Source: Avisuccinivibrio_A sp964399665
Lineage (GTDB): Bacteria; Pseudomonadota; Gammaproteobacteria; Enterobacterales; Succinivibrionaceae
Reading direction: 5' to 3'
DNA length: 12,668 nt
Assembly (NCBI GenBank): GCA_964399665.1
Contig: CAYNSI010000045.1
Coordinates: 1-12,668 of the forward strand
In this document: positions 1 to 7,504 of the stretch, one piece after another
Layout: each line of letters begins with the position of its first letter
How positions within the stretch are numbered: the first letter of the stretch is position 1
The notes under the pieces: generated by a model
Seen by the model: only the letters and a program-made list of their open reading frames with translations
What the model was told of the DNA's origin: nothing
Databases searched by the model: none
Made by a program: the position numbers and the translations under genes

Positions 1-101
1 GCCGGGGAAAAGGGAGCCTATTGCAGGGAATTGGATGACTTGGATCAGATTTTTTAAAAAGTGTTGATTTTGTGATATCATAGGCTCCGCTGGCTGTTCC
101 G

Positions 102-132
102 TTGGCTGGTATTCCTCATGTTTAACTATAAA
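102..132 (+). promoter_or_regulatory. Possible weak rho promoter
   Basis: A TTGGCT box (102-107) lies 19 bases upstream of a TATAAA box (127-132), about 77 bases before the rho start. The spacer is longer than the ideal 17, so the match is weak. A 7-codon ORF (118-141) overlaps these boxes but has no convincing ribosome-binding site, so I do not call it a rho leader peptide. rho may equally be transcribed from upstream of the window. Confidence 0.25.
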
Positions 133-180
133 AGTGACTAAGATTGTCCTGTCACAACTCAATCTAATAAGGAATCACAT

Positions 181-207
181 ATAGTCCCCACAGGGGGCAT
201 GTACTAT
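181..207 (+). promoter_or_regulatory. Hairpin enclosing the rho ribosome-binding site
   Basis: ATAGTCCCC (181-189) can pair with GGGG (193-196) across an ACA loop and, past a six-base bulge, with ACTAT (203-207). The only Shine-Dalgarno-like sequence before the rho ATG at 209 is the AGGGGG at 192-197, so it would be buried in this stem. The structure ends one base before the start codon. E. coli rho is autoregulated through its leader, by transcription attenuation. Whether this hairpin controls translation here is inference. Confidence 0.45.
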
Positions 208-208
208 C

Positions 209-1468
209 ATGAATCTTAATGAATTAAAAAATACTCCGGTTACGAAGCTTGTTGAAATGTGCGAACAAGCTGGGATTGAAAACACTGCCCGTCTTAATAA
301 AAAGGATATTATCTTCCAGCTTTTGAAGTTGTGCGCTAGATCCGGCGAAGATATCTTTGGTGAGGGCGTCATTGAAATTTTACCTGACGGCTTTGGTTTT
401 TTAAGAAGTGCAGACAGTTCCTACCTGGCAGGTCCGGATGATATTTACGTTTCGCCAAGTCAGGTAAGACGCTTTAATTTAAGAACCGGTGATTCAATTT
501 CAGGCAAAATCAGACCGCCTAAGGAAGGGGAGCGTTACTTTGCTCTTTTGAAGGTCGATAATATTAATTATGACAAACCTGAGAGTGCCCGCAATAAAAT
601 CCTCTTTGAAAACTTAACTCCTCTTTTTGCAGATCAAAGGATGCGCCTTGAATTGGGCAATGGTTCCAAAGAAGATCTGACTGCAAGGGTGATAGATTTA
701 ACTGCTCCGATAGGAAAAGGCCAAAGAGGTCTTATTGTGGCCCCGCCAAAGGCCGGTAAAACGGTGTTGCTGCAAAATATTGCCCATTCAATTTCTGCCA
801 ACAATCCTGAGTGCGATTTGATTGTGCTTCTTATCGACGAGCGTCCTGAAGAAGTTACCGAAATGCAGAGGATGGTAAAAGGTGAAGTAGTAGCCTCAAC
901 CTTTGATGAGCCTGCCACCCGTCACGTTCAGGTTGCAGAGATGGTAATAGAAAAGGCCAAGCGTCTTGTTGAGCACAAGCATGATGTGGTGATCTTAATG
1001 GATTCCATGACAAGACTTGCTCGTGCCTACAATACCGTAGTGCCGCCTTCTGGCAAGGTGCTTACTGGCGGTGTGGATGCCAATGCCCTTCAAAGACCCA
1101 AACGTCTTTTCGGTGCTGCGCGTAATGTAGAAGAAGGTGGATCATTGACCATTATTGCCACCTCTTTGATAGATACCGGCTCCAAGATGGACGAAGTCAT
1201 CTATGAAGAGTTCAAGGGAACTGGCAATATGGAATTGCATCTTTCCCGCAAAATTGCCGAAAAAAGAGTCTATCCTGCCATAGATGTGACCCGCTCGGGT
1301 ACCCGCAGGGAAGAGCTTTTGACCACTCCTGATGAACTGCAGAAGATGTGGATTTTAAGAAAGTTTGTCCATCCTATGGGAGAGATCGAAGCCATGGAGT
1401 TTTTAATAGATAAACTCTCCATGACCAAGACCAATGAGCAGTTCTTTGAGGCTATGAAGCGCGTATAG
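209..1468 (+). CDS. rho: Transcription termination factor Rho
   Basis: Rho is a hexameric RNA-dependent ATPase and translocase that ends transcription at Rho-dependent sites. The 419 residues equal the E. coli length, and the start (MNLNELKNTPV) matches the E. coli N-terminus closely, which fixes the ATG at 209. The N-terminal helical domain (about 1-47) is followed by the cold-shock-like RNA-binding domain with GFGFLRS and the YLAGPDDIYVSPSQ stretch. The ATPase core carries a Walker A (APPKAGKT), a LLIDERPEEVTEM segment, a Walker B region ending in LMDSMTRLARAYN, the Q-loop (PPSGKVLTGGVDANAL) and the R-loop (DTGSKMDEVIYEEFKGTGN). All expected motifs are intact, so the protein should be active and bicyclomycin-type. 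In E. coli rho follows trxA directly. Here trxA lies downstream, inverted, with ddl in between. Confidence 0.98.
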   Translation: MNLNELKNTPVTKLVEMCEQAGIENTARLNKKDIIFQLLKLCARSGEDIFGEGVIEILPDGFGFLRSADSSYLAGPDDIYVSPSQVRRFNLRTGDSISGKIRPPKEGERYFALLKVDNINYDKPESARNKILFENLTPLFADQRMRLELGNGSKEDLTARVIDLTAPIGKGQRGLIVAPPKAGKTVLLQNIAHSISANNPECDLIVLLIDERPEEVTEMQRMVKGEVVASTFDEPATRHVQVAEMVIEKAKRLVEHKHDVVILMDSMTRLARAYNTVVPPSGKVLTGGVDANALQRPKRLFGAARNVEEGGSLTIIATSLIDTGSKMDEVIYEEFKGTGNMELHLSRKIAEKRVYPAIDVTRSGTRREELLTTPDELQKMWILRKFVHPMGEIEAMEFLIDKLSMTKTNEQFFEAMKRV

Positions 1469-1486
1469 CCTAACTTTTCAAGGCAT

Positions 1487-1522
1487 TGTCAGGGCAGGGG
1501 ATCCTCCCTGACAGGATCTTTT
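1487..1522 (+). terminator. rho 3' terminator region with two competing hairpins
   Basis: TGTCAGGG (1487-1494) pairs perfectly with CCCTGACA (1506-1513). An overlapping alternative pairs GATCCT (1500-1505) with AGGATC (1513-1518) and is followed directly by TTTT (1519-1522), like an intrinsic terminator. The two stems share bases and cannot form together. The segment lies between the convergent stop codons of rho and ddl. The T tract suits rho transcripts. For ddl transcripts the first stem is available but has no T tract after it. Confidence 0.55.
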
Positions 1523-2540
1523 AGATGCCGCTTTTTCCCCGCTTTTGGTGTCTGTGAACCGCCCGCATTACTGCCTGCCTTAAAAATTCACTCATGTCAT
1601 ATCCTGAGTGTTCCACCAATTGGGGGAACATGGAGATGGGAGTCATGCCCGGCATGGTGTTGGCCTCATTTAAGATGACTTCATTATCAGGAGTTAAAAA
1701 GAAATCTATTCTGCACAAATCCTGCATCTTAAGATTCAAAAAGGCTTTGCGGGCAAGATCTCTTATGGTATCCACAATGTCATGGCTTAGGTCCTGCGGC
1801 TCTACGGTAGTTACCGTTCCTGAATCTTTGGAGTACTTTTCATCAAAGGTATAAAACACGTCCTGCGGCACAATGATCTCTCCCGGGGTTGAGATCACTA
1901 GTTGGTCATCAATTTCAAAGGCGGCAACTTCAAGCTCACGATGGGGGATGGTCTTCTCTACAATGACGCTGTCAGAATAGAAAAAAGCCTCAAAAATACG
2001 GTCTTTAAGTTCAGAAAGTTGAGTTACATGGTAGCAGCCTATCGAAGAGCCCTGGGAGGCGGCTTTTACATAGACATCAGGATTTTTTTGAAAAAAATCA
2101 TAAGCTTTTTTTAAATTGTTTTCATCAGAACTTCCTAAAATCACAAAAGGAGTATTGGGAATATCGCAGGCTTCAAGATAAAGCTTGGTTAAAACTTTAT
2201 TAAAGCAGATCCTGCTGGCTTCACTTTGGCAGCCAATGCTCGGGATGCCGTTAAGCTCAAAGAAAGACTGAATGTCCCCGGTTTCCCCCGGGGCTCCGTG
2301 AATACATGGGATTACAGCATCAACTTTGGCAGAATTGCCCGCATCATCTATCATCATGCCGTGGTAAAAATGGAGAGATTTTCCTTCCCGGGTAATAAAT
2401 CTGCCTTTATCCAAAACGGCATAGGTTAGGGTAAAGTCTTTAACTAAAGACAGTTTCTTTTCAATATAGGAAGCTGAAATCAAGGAGATCTCATGTTCGG
2501 CGCTATTCCCGCCGCACACTAATAATACCTGATAGGACAT
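1521..2540 (-). CDS. ddl: D-alanine--D-alanine ligase
   Basis: This ATP-grasp enzyme joins two D-alanines in the cytoplasm to make the dipeptide for the peptidoglycan precursor. The 339 residues lie between the lengths of E. coli DdlB (306) and DdlA (364). The N-terminal GGNSAEHEIS motif carries the conserved Glu15. HGAPGETGD (81-89) matches the family HGxxGExG signature. The ATP/substrate region has Lys159 and QGSSIG (163-168). FDEKYS (232-237) holds the omega-loop tyrosine (236), as expected for a D-Ala-D-Ala rather than a D-Ala-D-Lac enzyme. RID (277-279) and NEANTMPGMT (291-300) supply the metal-binding Asp279, Glu292 and Asn294. The ATG at 2540 has AGAGG five bases upstream. I do not assign A or B type. 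The gene has its own promoter and converges on rho. The segment around 103-115 (GCQSEASRICFNK) diverges from the common family pattern, but catalytic residues are intact. Confidence 0.95.
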   Translation of the reverse strand: MSYQVLLVCGGNSAEHEISLISASYIEKKLSLVKDFTLTYAVLDKGRFITREGKSLHFYHGMMIDDAGNSAKVDAVIPCIHGAPGETGDIQSFFELNGIPSIGCQSEASRICFNKVLTKLYLEACDIPNTPFVILGSSDENNLKKAYDFFQKNPDVYVKAASQGSSIGCYHVTQLSELKDRIFEAFFYSDSVIVEKTIPHRELEVAAFEIDDQLVISTPGEIIVPQDVFYTFDEKYSKDSGTVTTVEPQDLSHDIVDTIRDLARKAFLNLKMQDLCRIDFFLTPDNEVILNEANTMPGMTPISMFPQLVEHSGYDMSEFLRQAVMRAVHRHQKRGKSGI

Positions 2541-2581
2541 TAGAGCCTCTTGTCCTTAAACAAAGCTGAAGACGAGGCCTC

Positions 2582-2610
2582 ATAATAGAGAAAAGCGCCC
2601 AATTTTGCAA
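2582..2610 (-). promoter_or_regulatory. Sigma-70 promoter of ddl
   Basis: Read on the minus strand, TTGCAA (2610-2605) is followed after exactly 17 bases by TATTAT (2587-2582). This is a good sigma-70 match. It predicts a start near 2575 and an untranslated leader of about 35 bases before the ddl ATG. It implies that ddl is not solely dependent on trxA read-through. Confidence 0.65.
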
Positions 2611-2695
2611 TTTTGGCAGGATCTTGTGCCCTAACATGATCTGCTGCCCTGGTGTGGATAAAACGCGCCGGGGCGGTGCTGTGTGAACTTAATTA

Positions 2696-3022
2696 TCAGG
2701 AGTTGAGGCTGTTATCGATGAAGGCTCTAATATCGTCTTTTCTTAAAGCTCCCACCTGTCTTCCTACCATCTCACCATTTTTGAACACCAAAAGGGTAGG
2801 AATGCTCATCACGCCGTACTTTGAGGCCCAGGCCTGATTATCATCAATATTAACTTTGCAGATCTTAACGTCATCCTGCTCTTGTGCCAGATCTTCCAAA
2901 GCAGGGGCAATGCTGCGGCACGGTCCGCACCAGGGAGCCCAAAAATCCAGCAGCACCGGCTTGTCAGATTTGATGACCTGATCTTCAAAGTCATCATCAT
3001 TTACATGAATTACTTCAGCCAT
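2696..3022 (-). CDS. trxA: Thioredoxin 1
   Basis: This is a small cytoplasmic dithiol reductant for ribonucleotide reductase, PAPS reductase and oxidised proteins, and is itself reduced by thioredoxin reductase. The 108 residues match the usual single-domain length. The active site WCGPC is at residues 31-35, the buried Asp26 lies in LLDFWAP, and the cis-proline is Pro75 in SIPTLLVF. The F-KNGE-VG-QVGA region (about 80-92) matches the canonical end of the fold. The ATG at 3022 has AGGGAG six bases upstream. There is no signal peptide. About 155 bases separate it from ddl, which has its own promoter, so the two are probably separate or only partly coupled units. Confidence 0.98.
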   Translation of the reverse strand: MAEVIHVNDDDFEDQVIKSDKPVLLDFWAPWCGPCRSIAPALEDLAQEQDDVKICKVNIDDNQAWASKYGVMSIPTLLVFKNGEMVGRQVGALRKDDIRAFIDNSLNS

Positions 3023-3056
3023 AGCTTACTCCCTATTGAAATTTAAGTAAGGCAAT

Positions 3057-3086
3057 ATTATCACAGAGATCTTAGAGTTGATCCAA
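3057..3086 (-). promoter_or_regulatory. Sigma-70 promoter of trxA
   Basis: On the minus strand TTGGAT (3086-3081) is followed after 18 bases by GATAAT (3062-3057). The -10 box is preceded by TGT, giving an extended -10 element. This predicts transcription starting near 3050, about 28 bases before the trxA ATG and downstream of the yhhQ stop. Confidence 0.55.
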
Positions 3087-3107
3087 GATGCTATTTTCTC
3101 TCAGTCG

Positions 3108-3752
3108 TCAGGCAGCAGCACCTGGAAGCGGTCTTTTGAGCAGATATCTTGCAATTGCTGCAAGCAGGATCCCATAAAGGGGCACCAGCAGCATAAGGCA
3201 GGCAGTCATCTTAAAGCCGTAATCGACCAGGGCGATCTCAATCCAGTGTTCTGCCATAAAAGTATTGGAGCTTTGATAGAAGGCAATGGAAAAGAACACT
3301 ATAGTATCGATAAAATTTCCTGCAATAGAGGAGCAGGAGGGGGCAATCCACCATCCTTTAAGCTTTCTTAGGCGCGAAAATACCAAAATGTCCATAAGCT
3401 GCCCGGCAACATAGGCTCCCAAAGATGCCAGGGTGATCCTAAAGACGAAAAGGGAAAAGTCCCCCAAGGCATGAAGTCCCCGAAAGGCACCTTCCTCAAA
3501 GATGGTGCCCACAACATATGAACCTGCTAAAGCTGGAATCATGGCAAGAAAAATAACTTTGCGTGCCTCAGCTGCTCCGTAAATTCTTACCGTTAAATCA
3601 GTAGTGATAAATATAAAAGGGTAGGTAAAGGCACCCCAGGTAGTAAGTATTGGCCCTATGGTGACGGGAAGCTGCACGGCATAATTGCTCGTGATGATGA
3701 TAAATACGTGCACCACCAAAAGGGTAAGATAGGGACTTTTTACTGACAGCAT
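3108..3752 (-). CDS. yhhQ: Queuosine precursor transporter YhhQ
   Basis: This is an inner-membrane transporter. E. coli YhhQ takes up the 7-deazaguanine precursors preQ0 and preQ1 for queuosine in tRNA. The protein closely follows E. coli YhhQ (221 residues): SNYAVQLPV near residues 22-30, TTWGAFTYPFIFITTDLTVRIYG in several runs, a central MIPAL segment, GNFIDT, and FMAEHWIEIALVDYGFK near the C-terminus. About six hydrophobic segments are visible. I chose the ATG at 3752 (214 residues), which has GAAGG eight bases upstream and best fits the family N-terminus. A GTG at 3806 would add 18 residues with weaker support. I found no preQ1 riboswitch-like aptamer in the leader. The gene is divergent from polA and upstream of trxA in the same direction. 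Confidence 0.93.
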   Translation of the reverse strand: MLSVKSPYLTLLVVHVFIIITSNYAVQLPVTIGPILTTWGAFTYPFIFITTDLTVRIYGAAEARKVIFLAMIPALAGSYVVGTIFEEGAFRGLHALGDFSLFVFRITLASLGAYVAGQLMDILVFSRLRKLKGWWIAPSCSSIAGNFIDTIVFFSIAFYQSSNTFMAEHWIEIALVDYGFKMTACLMLLVPLYGILLAAIARYLLKRPLPGAAA

Positions 3753-3875
3753 GGGAAAAACCTTCAAAACGACGGGGCAATGATACAAAAAAAACGGCTC
3801 CTGCACAAAAAATATCCTGCGGGGGAATTTTGTTCCGTAAAATATCAGACATTGTCAACTAGTTAAGAGGCTGCG

Positions 3876-6647
3876 ATGTCAGATACTGCCAAACTGGTCC
3901 TGGTAGACGGTTCTTCCTTTATTTACCGGGCTTATTTTGCCGCCCGCGGCGGGTTTTCCACATCAAAGGGAATTCCAACAGGGGCGGTATTGATTATTAC
4001 CAGGATGTTTGAAGGACTTTTGCGTGATTATCCTAATACCCCTATCCTCATGGTATTTGATGCAGGGGGAAAGACCTTCAGGAACGATCTTTACCCTGAA
4101 TATAAGGCAAACCGTCCTCCCATGCCTGATGATTTGCAGGTACAAATCCCCTATGTGCACAGACTGGTTGAGGCAATGGGCTTCCAGGATGTCAGCATGA
4201 AGGGCTTTGAGGCCGATGACATTATAGGCTCTTACACAAAAGCTGCCAAAAAGGCCGGAATGAGTGTGGTTATCTGCTCAGGGGATAAGGATTTGGCCCA
4301 ATTGGCAGGAAAGGGGGTCATCATCCATGATTATCTTAAAAATGAAATCCTCGATAGTCAGGGCGTATTTAAAAAATATGGAGTAAAACCTGAGCACATC
4401 ATAGATTTTCTGGCCCTAAAAGGAGACAGTTCAGATAATATCCCGGGGATGCCCGGGACCGGGGATAAAACTGCCTGCGCCATAATAAACGCTTTAGGCG
4501 GGATAGCAGATATTAAAAAGAGAATCGATGAGGCGGCTTCTCTTAAGTTCAGGGGAGCTGCAACTTTTAAGGAAAGATTTGAAGAATATCTGCCACAAAT
4601 AGAGCTTTCCTACAATCTTGCCCTGATTAAAACCGATCTTGCTCTGCCCATTGCCCTTGATTCTCTTACAGTTCCTCTAAAAAACAGGGAACAGCTGTTA
4701 TCCCTTTACAAAGAGCTCGAATTTAACAAATTTTATGAAGCAGAGCTTTTGCGCAAAGGGCAGGATGAAAGCTTAAGTGACAAGGAAAGCTCCAAATCCG
4801 GTGAGGACAATGGAAGTGCAGCCTGCAGTACTCCAGTAAAAACCATTGTCATTACTCAAAAGTCAGAACTTAAAGCACTTGCAGACAGACTTGGTCAGGA
4901 AGATTGTTTTGCCTTTTGCTGCCTGACATCAGAATTTGAAAGTAACAAAGGAAAATTAGTGGGGATAGCCTTTGTCACCAACCTGCAAAGCTGGTATCTG
5001 CCTTTGGCCCATGACTACATCGTAGCTCCGCAACAGCTGACGATATCAGATACTGTGGAGATTTTAGGGCCTGTTTTTGCAGGGGAACATCCTAAAAAGA
5101 TCTGCCATGACTTAAAAGCTGCTCTTATAGCTTTACATAAGGCAGGATTGCCGCTTAAGGGTATTTATGCCGATACCAAAATTATGGCTCATCTTATCGA
5201 TTCACAGCAGGGCACGGAACTTGAAAAGTTAAGTTACGGATACCTAAATTACGAGGCAGTTCCTGCAGAGAAGATAGTAGGAAAGGGTACAAACAGGATC
5301 CCTTTTTCCTCAGCATCAGTTGATACGGCAGGGGCCTTTGCCGTAGAGCAGGCCAATCTTGCCTTAAGACTTTGCAGCCCTTTGGAAAAACAGCTGGAGC
5401 AGATCCCTGGGGGCTTTGAGATCTTAAGGAACATTGAAATTCCCTTTGCGCAGGCTCTTGCAAGAATGCAGGGAAACGGTGCCTTTTTGAATGTCAGGAC
5501 CTTAAGGGATCAGAATGCGCTTTTAAACAGGGAAGCTGCGGCAGCAGCTGAAAGTATCTACATTGCTGCCGGGGAGAAATTTAATCTGCAGTCGCCTAAG
5601 CAGCTTGGCCGCATTCTTTTTGAGAAACTTAAGATCTCCTACCCCCAAAAGCCCGGGCTTAACAAGGACGGCACTTATTCATACTCAACTGCCGAGGCCG
5701 TTTTGCAGGAAATTGCCCCTGTCTGTGACATTGCCCGTCTGGTGCTGCGCTTCAGGCTTTTGATGAAATTAATTTCCACCTATACTGAAAAGCTTCCTGA
5801 CATGGTATTAGACGGCAGGATTTACACTAATTTCAATCAAACGGGGACCAATACCGGAAGGCTGTCTTCAACCGATCCTAATTTACAGAATATTCCCGCA
5901 AGAAGCGAAGAGGGCAGAAATATCCGCAGGGCCTTTGCAGCTCCCAAAGGATACAAAATAGTTTCAGCCGATTACTCGCAGATAGAATTAAGGCTTATTG
6001 CCCACTTTTCAGAAGATCCCAATTTAATCAAGGCCTTTATTAACGGTGAGGATATTCACAGACATACTGCAGCCCAGGTGCTTAACAAAGAGATCCAGGA
6101 AGTTACCGCACAGGAGCGCAGCAGTGCCAAAGCCGTTAACTTCGGCCTTATGTACGGCATAAGTGCCCATGGGCTTGCCCGCCAGACCGGAATGACCTTT
6201 AAGCAGGCCCAAAATTACATTACAGCCTATTTTAAGCGGTATCCTGCCGTGCAAAGCTATATGCAAAGGGTAAAAGACTTTGCCAAAGAGCATGGTTATG
6301 TTCAAACCATTGCAGGACGCCGCATCTGCTTTGGCAGGGTACAGGGGCTTGGCAGAGTTCAGCTTGCAGCCGTGGAGCGCCAGGCCGTTAATGCCCCTAT
6401 GCAGGGCTCGGCTGCCGACATTATCAAGCAGGCCATGATAGACATAGACAACTGGATTAATACTCTGGATGAGTCCTTAGTCCGCCCCACCCTGCAGGTA
6501 CATGATGAGCTGGTCTTTGAGGTGAAGGAGGAATTTTTGGAGGAAGCCTGCCTGAAAATTCAGGACATCATGAAAAGTGCCTGGGTTCTAAAGGTCCCCT
6601 TGGAAGTTGGGATAGGTTTTGCCGATAACTGGGCCGATGCCCATTAA
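3876..6647 (+). CDS. polA: DNA polymerase I with degenerate proofreading domain
   Basis: Pol I fills repair gaps and removes Okazaki primers. The 923 residues are close to E. coli (928). The 5' nuclease domain (about 1-290) keeps its acidic ligands: Asp11, Asp62 in VFDAGGKTFR, Glu112/Asp114/Asp115 in FEADDIIG, Asp137/Asp139 in SGDKDL, and Asp184/Asp187 in GDSSDN. A Ser/Glu/Gly-rich linker spans about 295-320. The 3'-5' exonuclease fold (about 322-510) aligns without gaps to E. coli around its active-site motifs, but the four metal-binding acids are replaced: Asp355 to Cys348, Glu357 to Leu350, Asp424 to Ala416, Asp501 to Gln492. Tyr497 is Phe488. The polymerase domain is intact: DYSQIELR with Asp699, the O-helix Lys752, Phe756 and Tyr760, and HDE with Asp877 and Glu878. 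So polymerase and flap nuclease should work while proofreading is lost. The ATG at 3876 has AAGAGG five bases upstream. No strong promoter is visible in the 123-base gap to yhhQ. Confidence 0.97.
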   Translation: MSDTAKLVLVDGSSFIYRAYFAARGGFSTSKGIPTGAVLIITRMFEGLLRDYPNTPILMVFDAGGKTFRNDLYPEYKANRPPMPDDLQVQIPYVHRLVEAMGFQDVSMKGFEADDIIGSYTKAAKKAGMSVVICSGDKDLAQLAGKGVIIHDYLKNEILDSQGVFKKYGVKPEHIIDFLALKGDSSDNIPGMPGTGDKTACAIINALGGIADIKKRIDEAASLKFRGAATFKERFEEYLPQIELSYNLALIKTDLALPIALDSLTVPLKNREQLLSLYKELEFNKFYEAELLRKGQDESLSDKESSKSGEDNGSAACSTPVKTIVITQKSELKALADRLGQEDCFAFCCLTSEFESNKGKLVGIAFVTNLQSWYLPLAHDYIVAPQQLTISDTVEILGPVFAGEHPKKICHDLKAALIALHKAGLPLKGIYADTKIMAHLIDSQQGTELEKLSYGYLNYEAVPAEKIVGKGTNRIPFSSASVDTAGAFAVEQANLALRLCSPLEKQLEQIPGGFEILRNIEIPFAQALARMQGNGAFLNVRTLRDQNALLNREAAAAAESIYIAAGEKFNLQSPKQLGRILFEKLKISYPQKPGLNKDGTYSYSTAEAVLQEIAPVCDIARLVLRFRLLMKLISTYTEKLPDMVLDGRIYTNFNQTGTNTGRLSSTDPNLQNIPARSEEGRNIRRAFAAPKGYKIVSADYSQIELRLIAHFSEDPNLIKAFINGEDIHRHTAAQVLNKEIQEVTAQERSSAKAVNFGLMYGISAHGLARQTGMTFKQAQNYITAYFKRYPAVQSYMQRVKDFAKEHGYVQTIAGRRICFGRVQGLGRVQLAAVERQAVNAPMQGSAADIIKQAMIDIDNWINTLDESLVRPTLQVHDELVFEVKEEFLEEACLKIQDIMKSAWVLKVPLEVGIGFADNWADAH

Positions 6648-6666
6648 AGGGGAGGAGTTTGCAGTA

Positions 6667-7434
6667 TTAAGGCCTGGTCCCGGGTCTTGGAGCCTTGGTG
6701 TCCTTAGGTTTTAACAGGTCATCAATGGGCTTTTGGACCATGGCAATACCGTTCCTGTCGATACGCACATAAGAATAGGTGCTGCCCCAGTCTCCTAAGA
6801 CAAGGCGCATCTTAAGATCGGGAATTTCGCTTGTATGACGGGAGAAATGATGGATGTGGCCGTGGATAATATTTTGGACTTGATAGCGTGACACAAAAGT
6901 CTTGATGGTTTTACACACCACGCCATGGATTTTTTTACTGCGGTTCTCCGGAGTAATGCTTTTGCTGCGCATTAAAATGGCAATGCTTTTTCTTAAGCCT
7001 AAAGGAAGCATCATAAAGATCCTCTGCAGAACAGGGATGGACACTAAGCGCTTGAACTTAAGGTATTTGACATCATTGGTGCACAAGTCATCGCCGTGCA
7101 TAATAAGGCAGAGGCCCTCCGGGGATGGTACAACATAGCAGTCAGGCAGTAATTTCATGTTAAAGAACCGCGCATCATCTGCCCTTAGAAGAAAATCGCG
7201 GTTGCCTTTTTGGAAGTAGCAGTTTATACCGCGCTTGGAGGCTTCTGACAATACCTGCTTAACAGCACGCTGAGCTTGGGATTTTTTGTCATATCCTACA
7301 TAAAACTCAAAGAGATCTCCTGCGATAAGGAGACTGTCATTATGGTGCATCCTGTCGACAAAAATTCTAAATGCTTCATTAAGATCGGCGCTCCTTGATG
7401 AAAGGTGCAGATCCGCGATTATATAAAGGGCCAT
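6667..7434 (-). CDS. lpxH: UDP-2,3-diacylglucosamine diphosphatase LpxH
   Basis: This peripheral inner-membrane, Mn-dependent calcineurin-like phosphoesterase hydrolyses UDP-2,3-diacylglucosamine to lipid X and UMP, the fourth step of lipid A synthesis. The metal ligands are visible: Asp8/His10 in ADLH, Asp40 in AGDLFE, Asn78 in KGNRD, His113 in MHGDDLCT, and His191/His193 in IHGHIH. A lipid-binding insert between about 122 and 170 contains the MLPLGLRKSIA helix. The length is 255 against 240 in E. coli. The extra length is mostly a basic, proline-rich tail (about 241-255). The ATG at 7434 fits the family N-terminus (MALYIIADLH) but has no recognisable Shine-Dalgarno sequence. It lies 70 bases after ppiB in the same direction, probably co-transcribed as in E. 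coli. Its stop is only 19 bases from the convergent polA stop, with no clear terminator between them. Confidence 0.95.
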   Translation of the reverse strand: MALYIIADLHLSSRSADLNEAFRIFVDRMHHNDSLLIAGDLFEFYVGYDKKSQAQRAVKQVLSEASKRGINCYFQKGNRDFLLRADDARFFNMKLLPDCYVVPSPEGLCLIMHGDDLCTNDVKYLKFKRLVSIPVLQRIFMMLPLGLRKSIAILMRSKSITPENRSKKIHGVVCKTIKTFVSRYQVQNIIHGHIHHFSRHTSEIPDLKMRLVLGDWGSTYSYVRIDRNGIAMVQKPIDDLLKPKDTKAPRPGTRP

Positions 7435-7504
7435 ACCAAAGCAAATAGGGCTGATTACTATCTTGTTAATTCATTATTCTGCAAGGCTGTCTTTTCTTGT
7501 CTTC

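Noticed and set aside
1..67. C-terminal end of a gene entering from the left
   Set aside because: Two plus-strand frames stay open from base 1, one ending at 55-57 and one at 65-67. They give different peptides of about 20 residues, neither of which I recognise, so I cannot choose between them or exclude non-coding sequence.
118..141. rhoL-like leader peptide
   Set aside because: The frame has only seven codons, no convincing ribosome-binding site, and does not resemble the E. coli leader peptide of about 33 residues.
1521..2540. VanA-type D-Ala-D-Lac ligase
   Set aside because: The omega-loop tyrosine (Tyr236 in DEKYS) typical of D-Ala-D-Ala ligases is present and no vanH or vanX neighbours are seen.
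2601..2616. Direct repeat AATTTTG-CAATTTTG as an operator
   Set aside because: It overlaps the ddl -35 box, but it is short and AT-rich, and no regulator is implied by the context.
3834..3857. Promoter for yhhQ with a perfect TTGACA on the minus strand
   Set aside because: The TTGACA (complement of TGTCAA at 3852-3857) is followed at 16-18 bases only by sequences unlike TATAAT, so the -35 match alone is not enough.
3753..3875. preQ1 riboswitch before yhhQ
   Set aside because: I found neither the preQ1-I stem with its A-rich tail nor a larger preQ1-II layout in this gap.
4009..4200. Small ORFs inside polA, rho, cysS and other genes
   Set aside because: These are open frames in the shadow of well-supported genes, without ribosome-binding sites or recognisable protein features.
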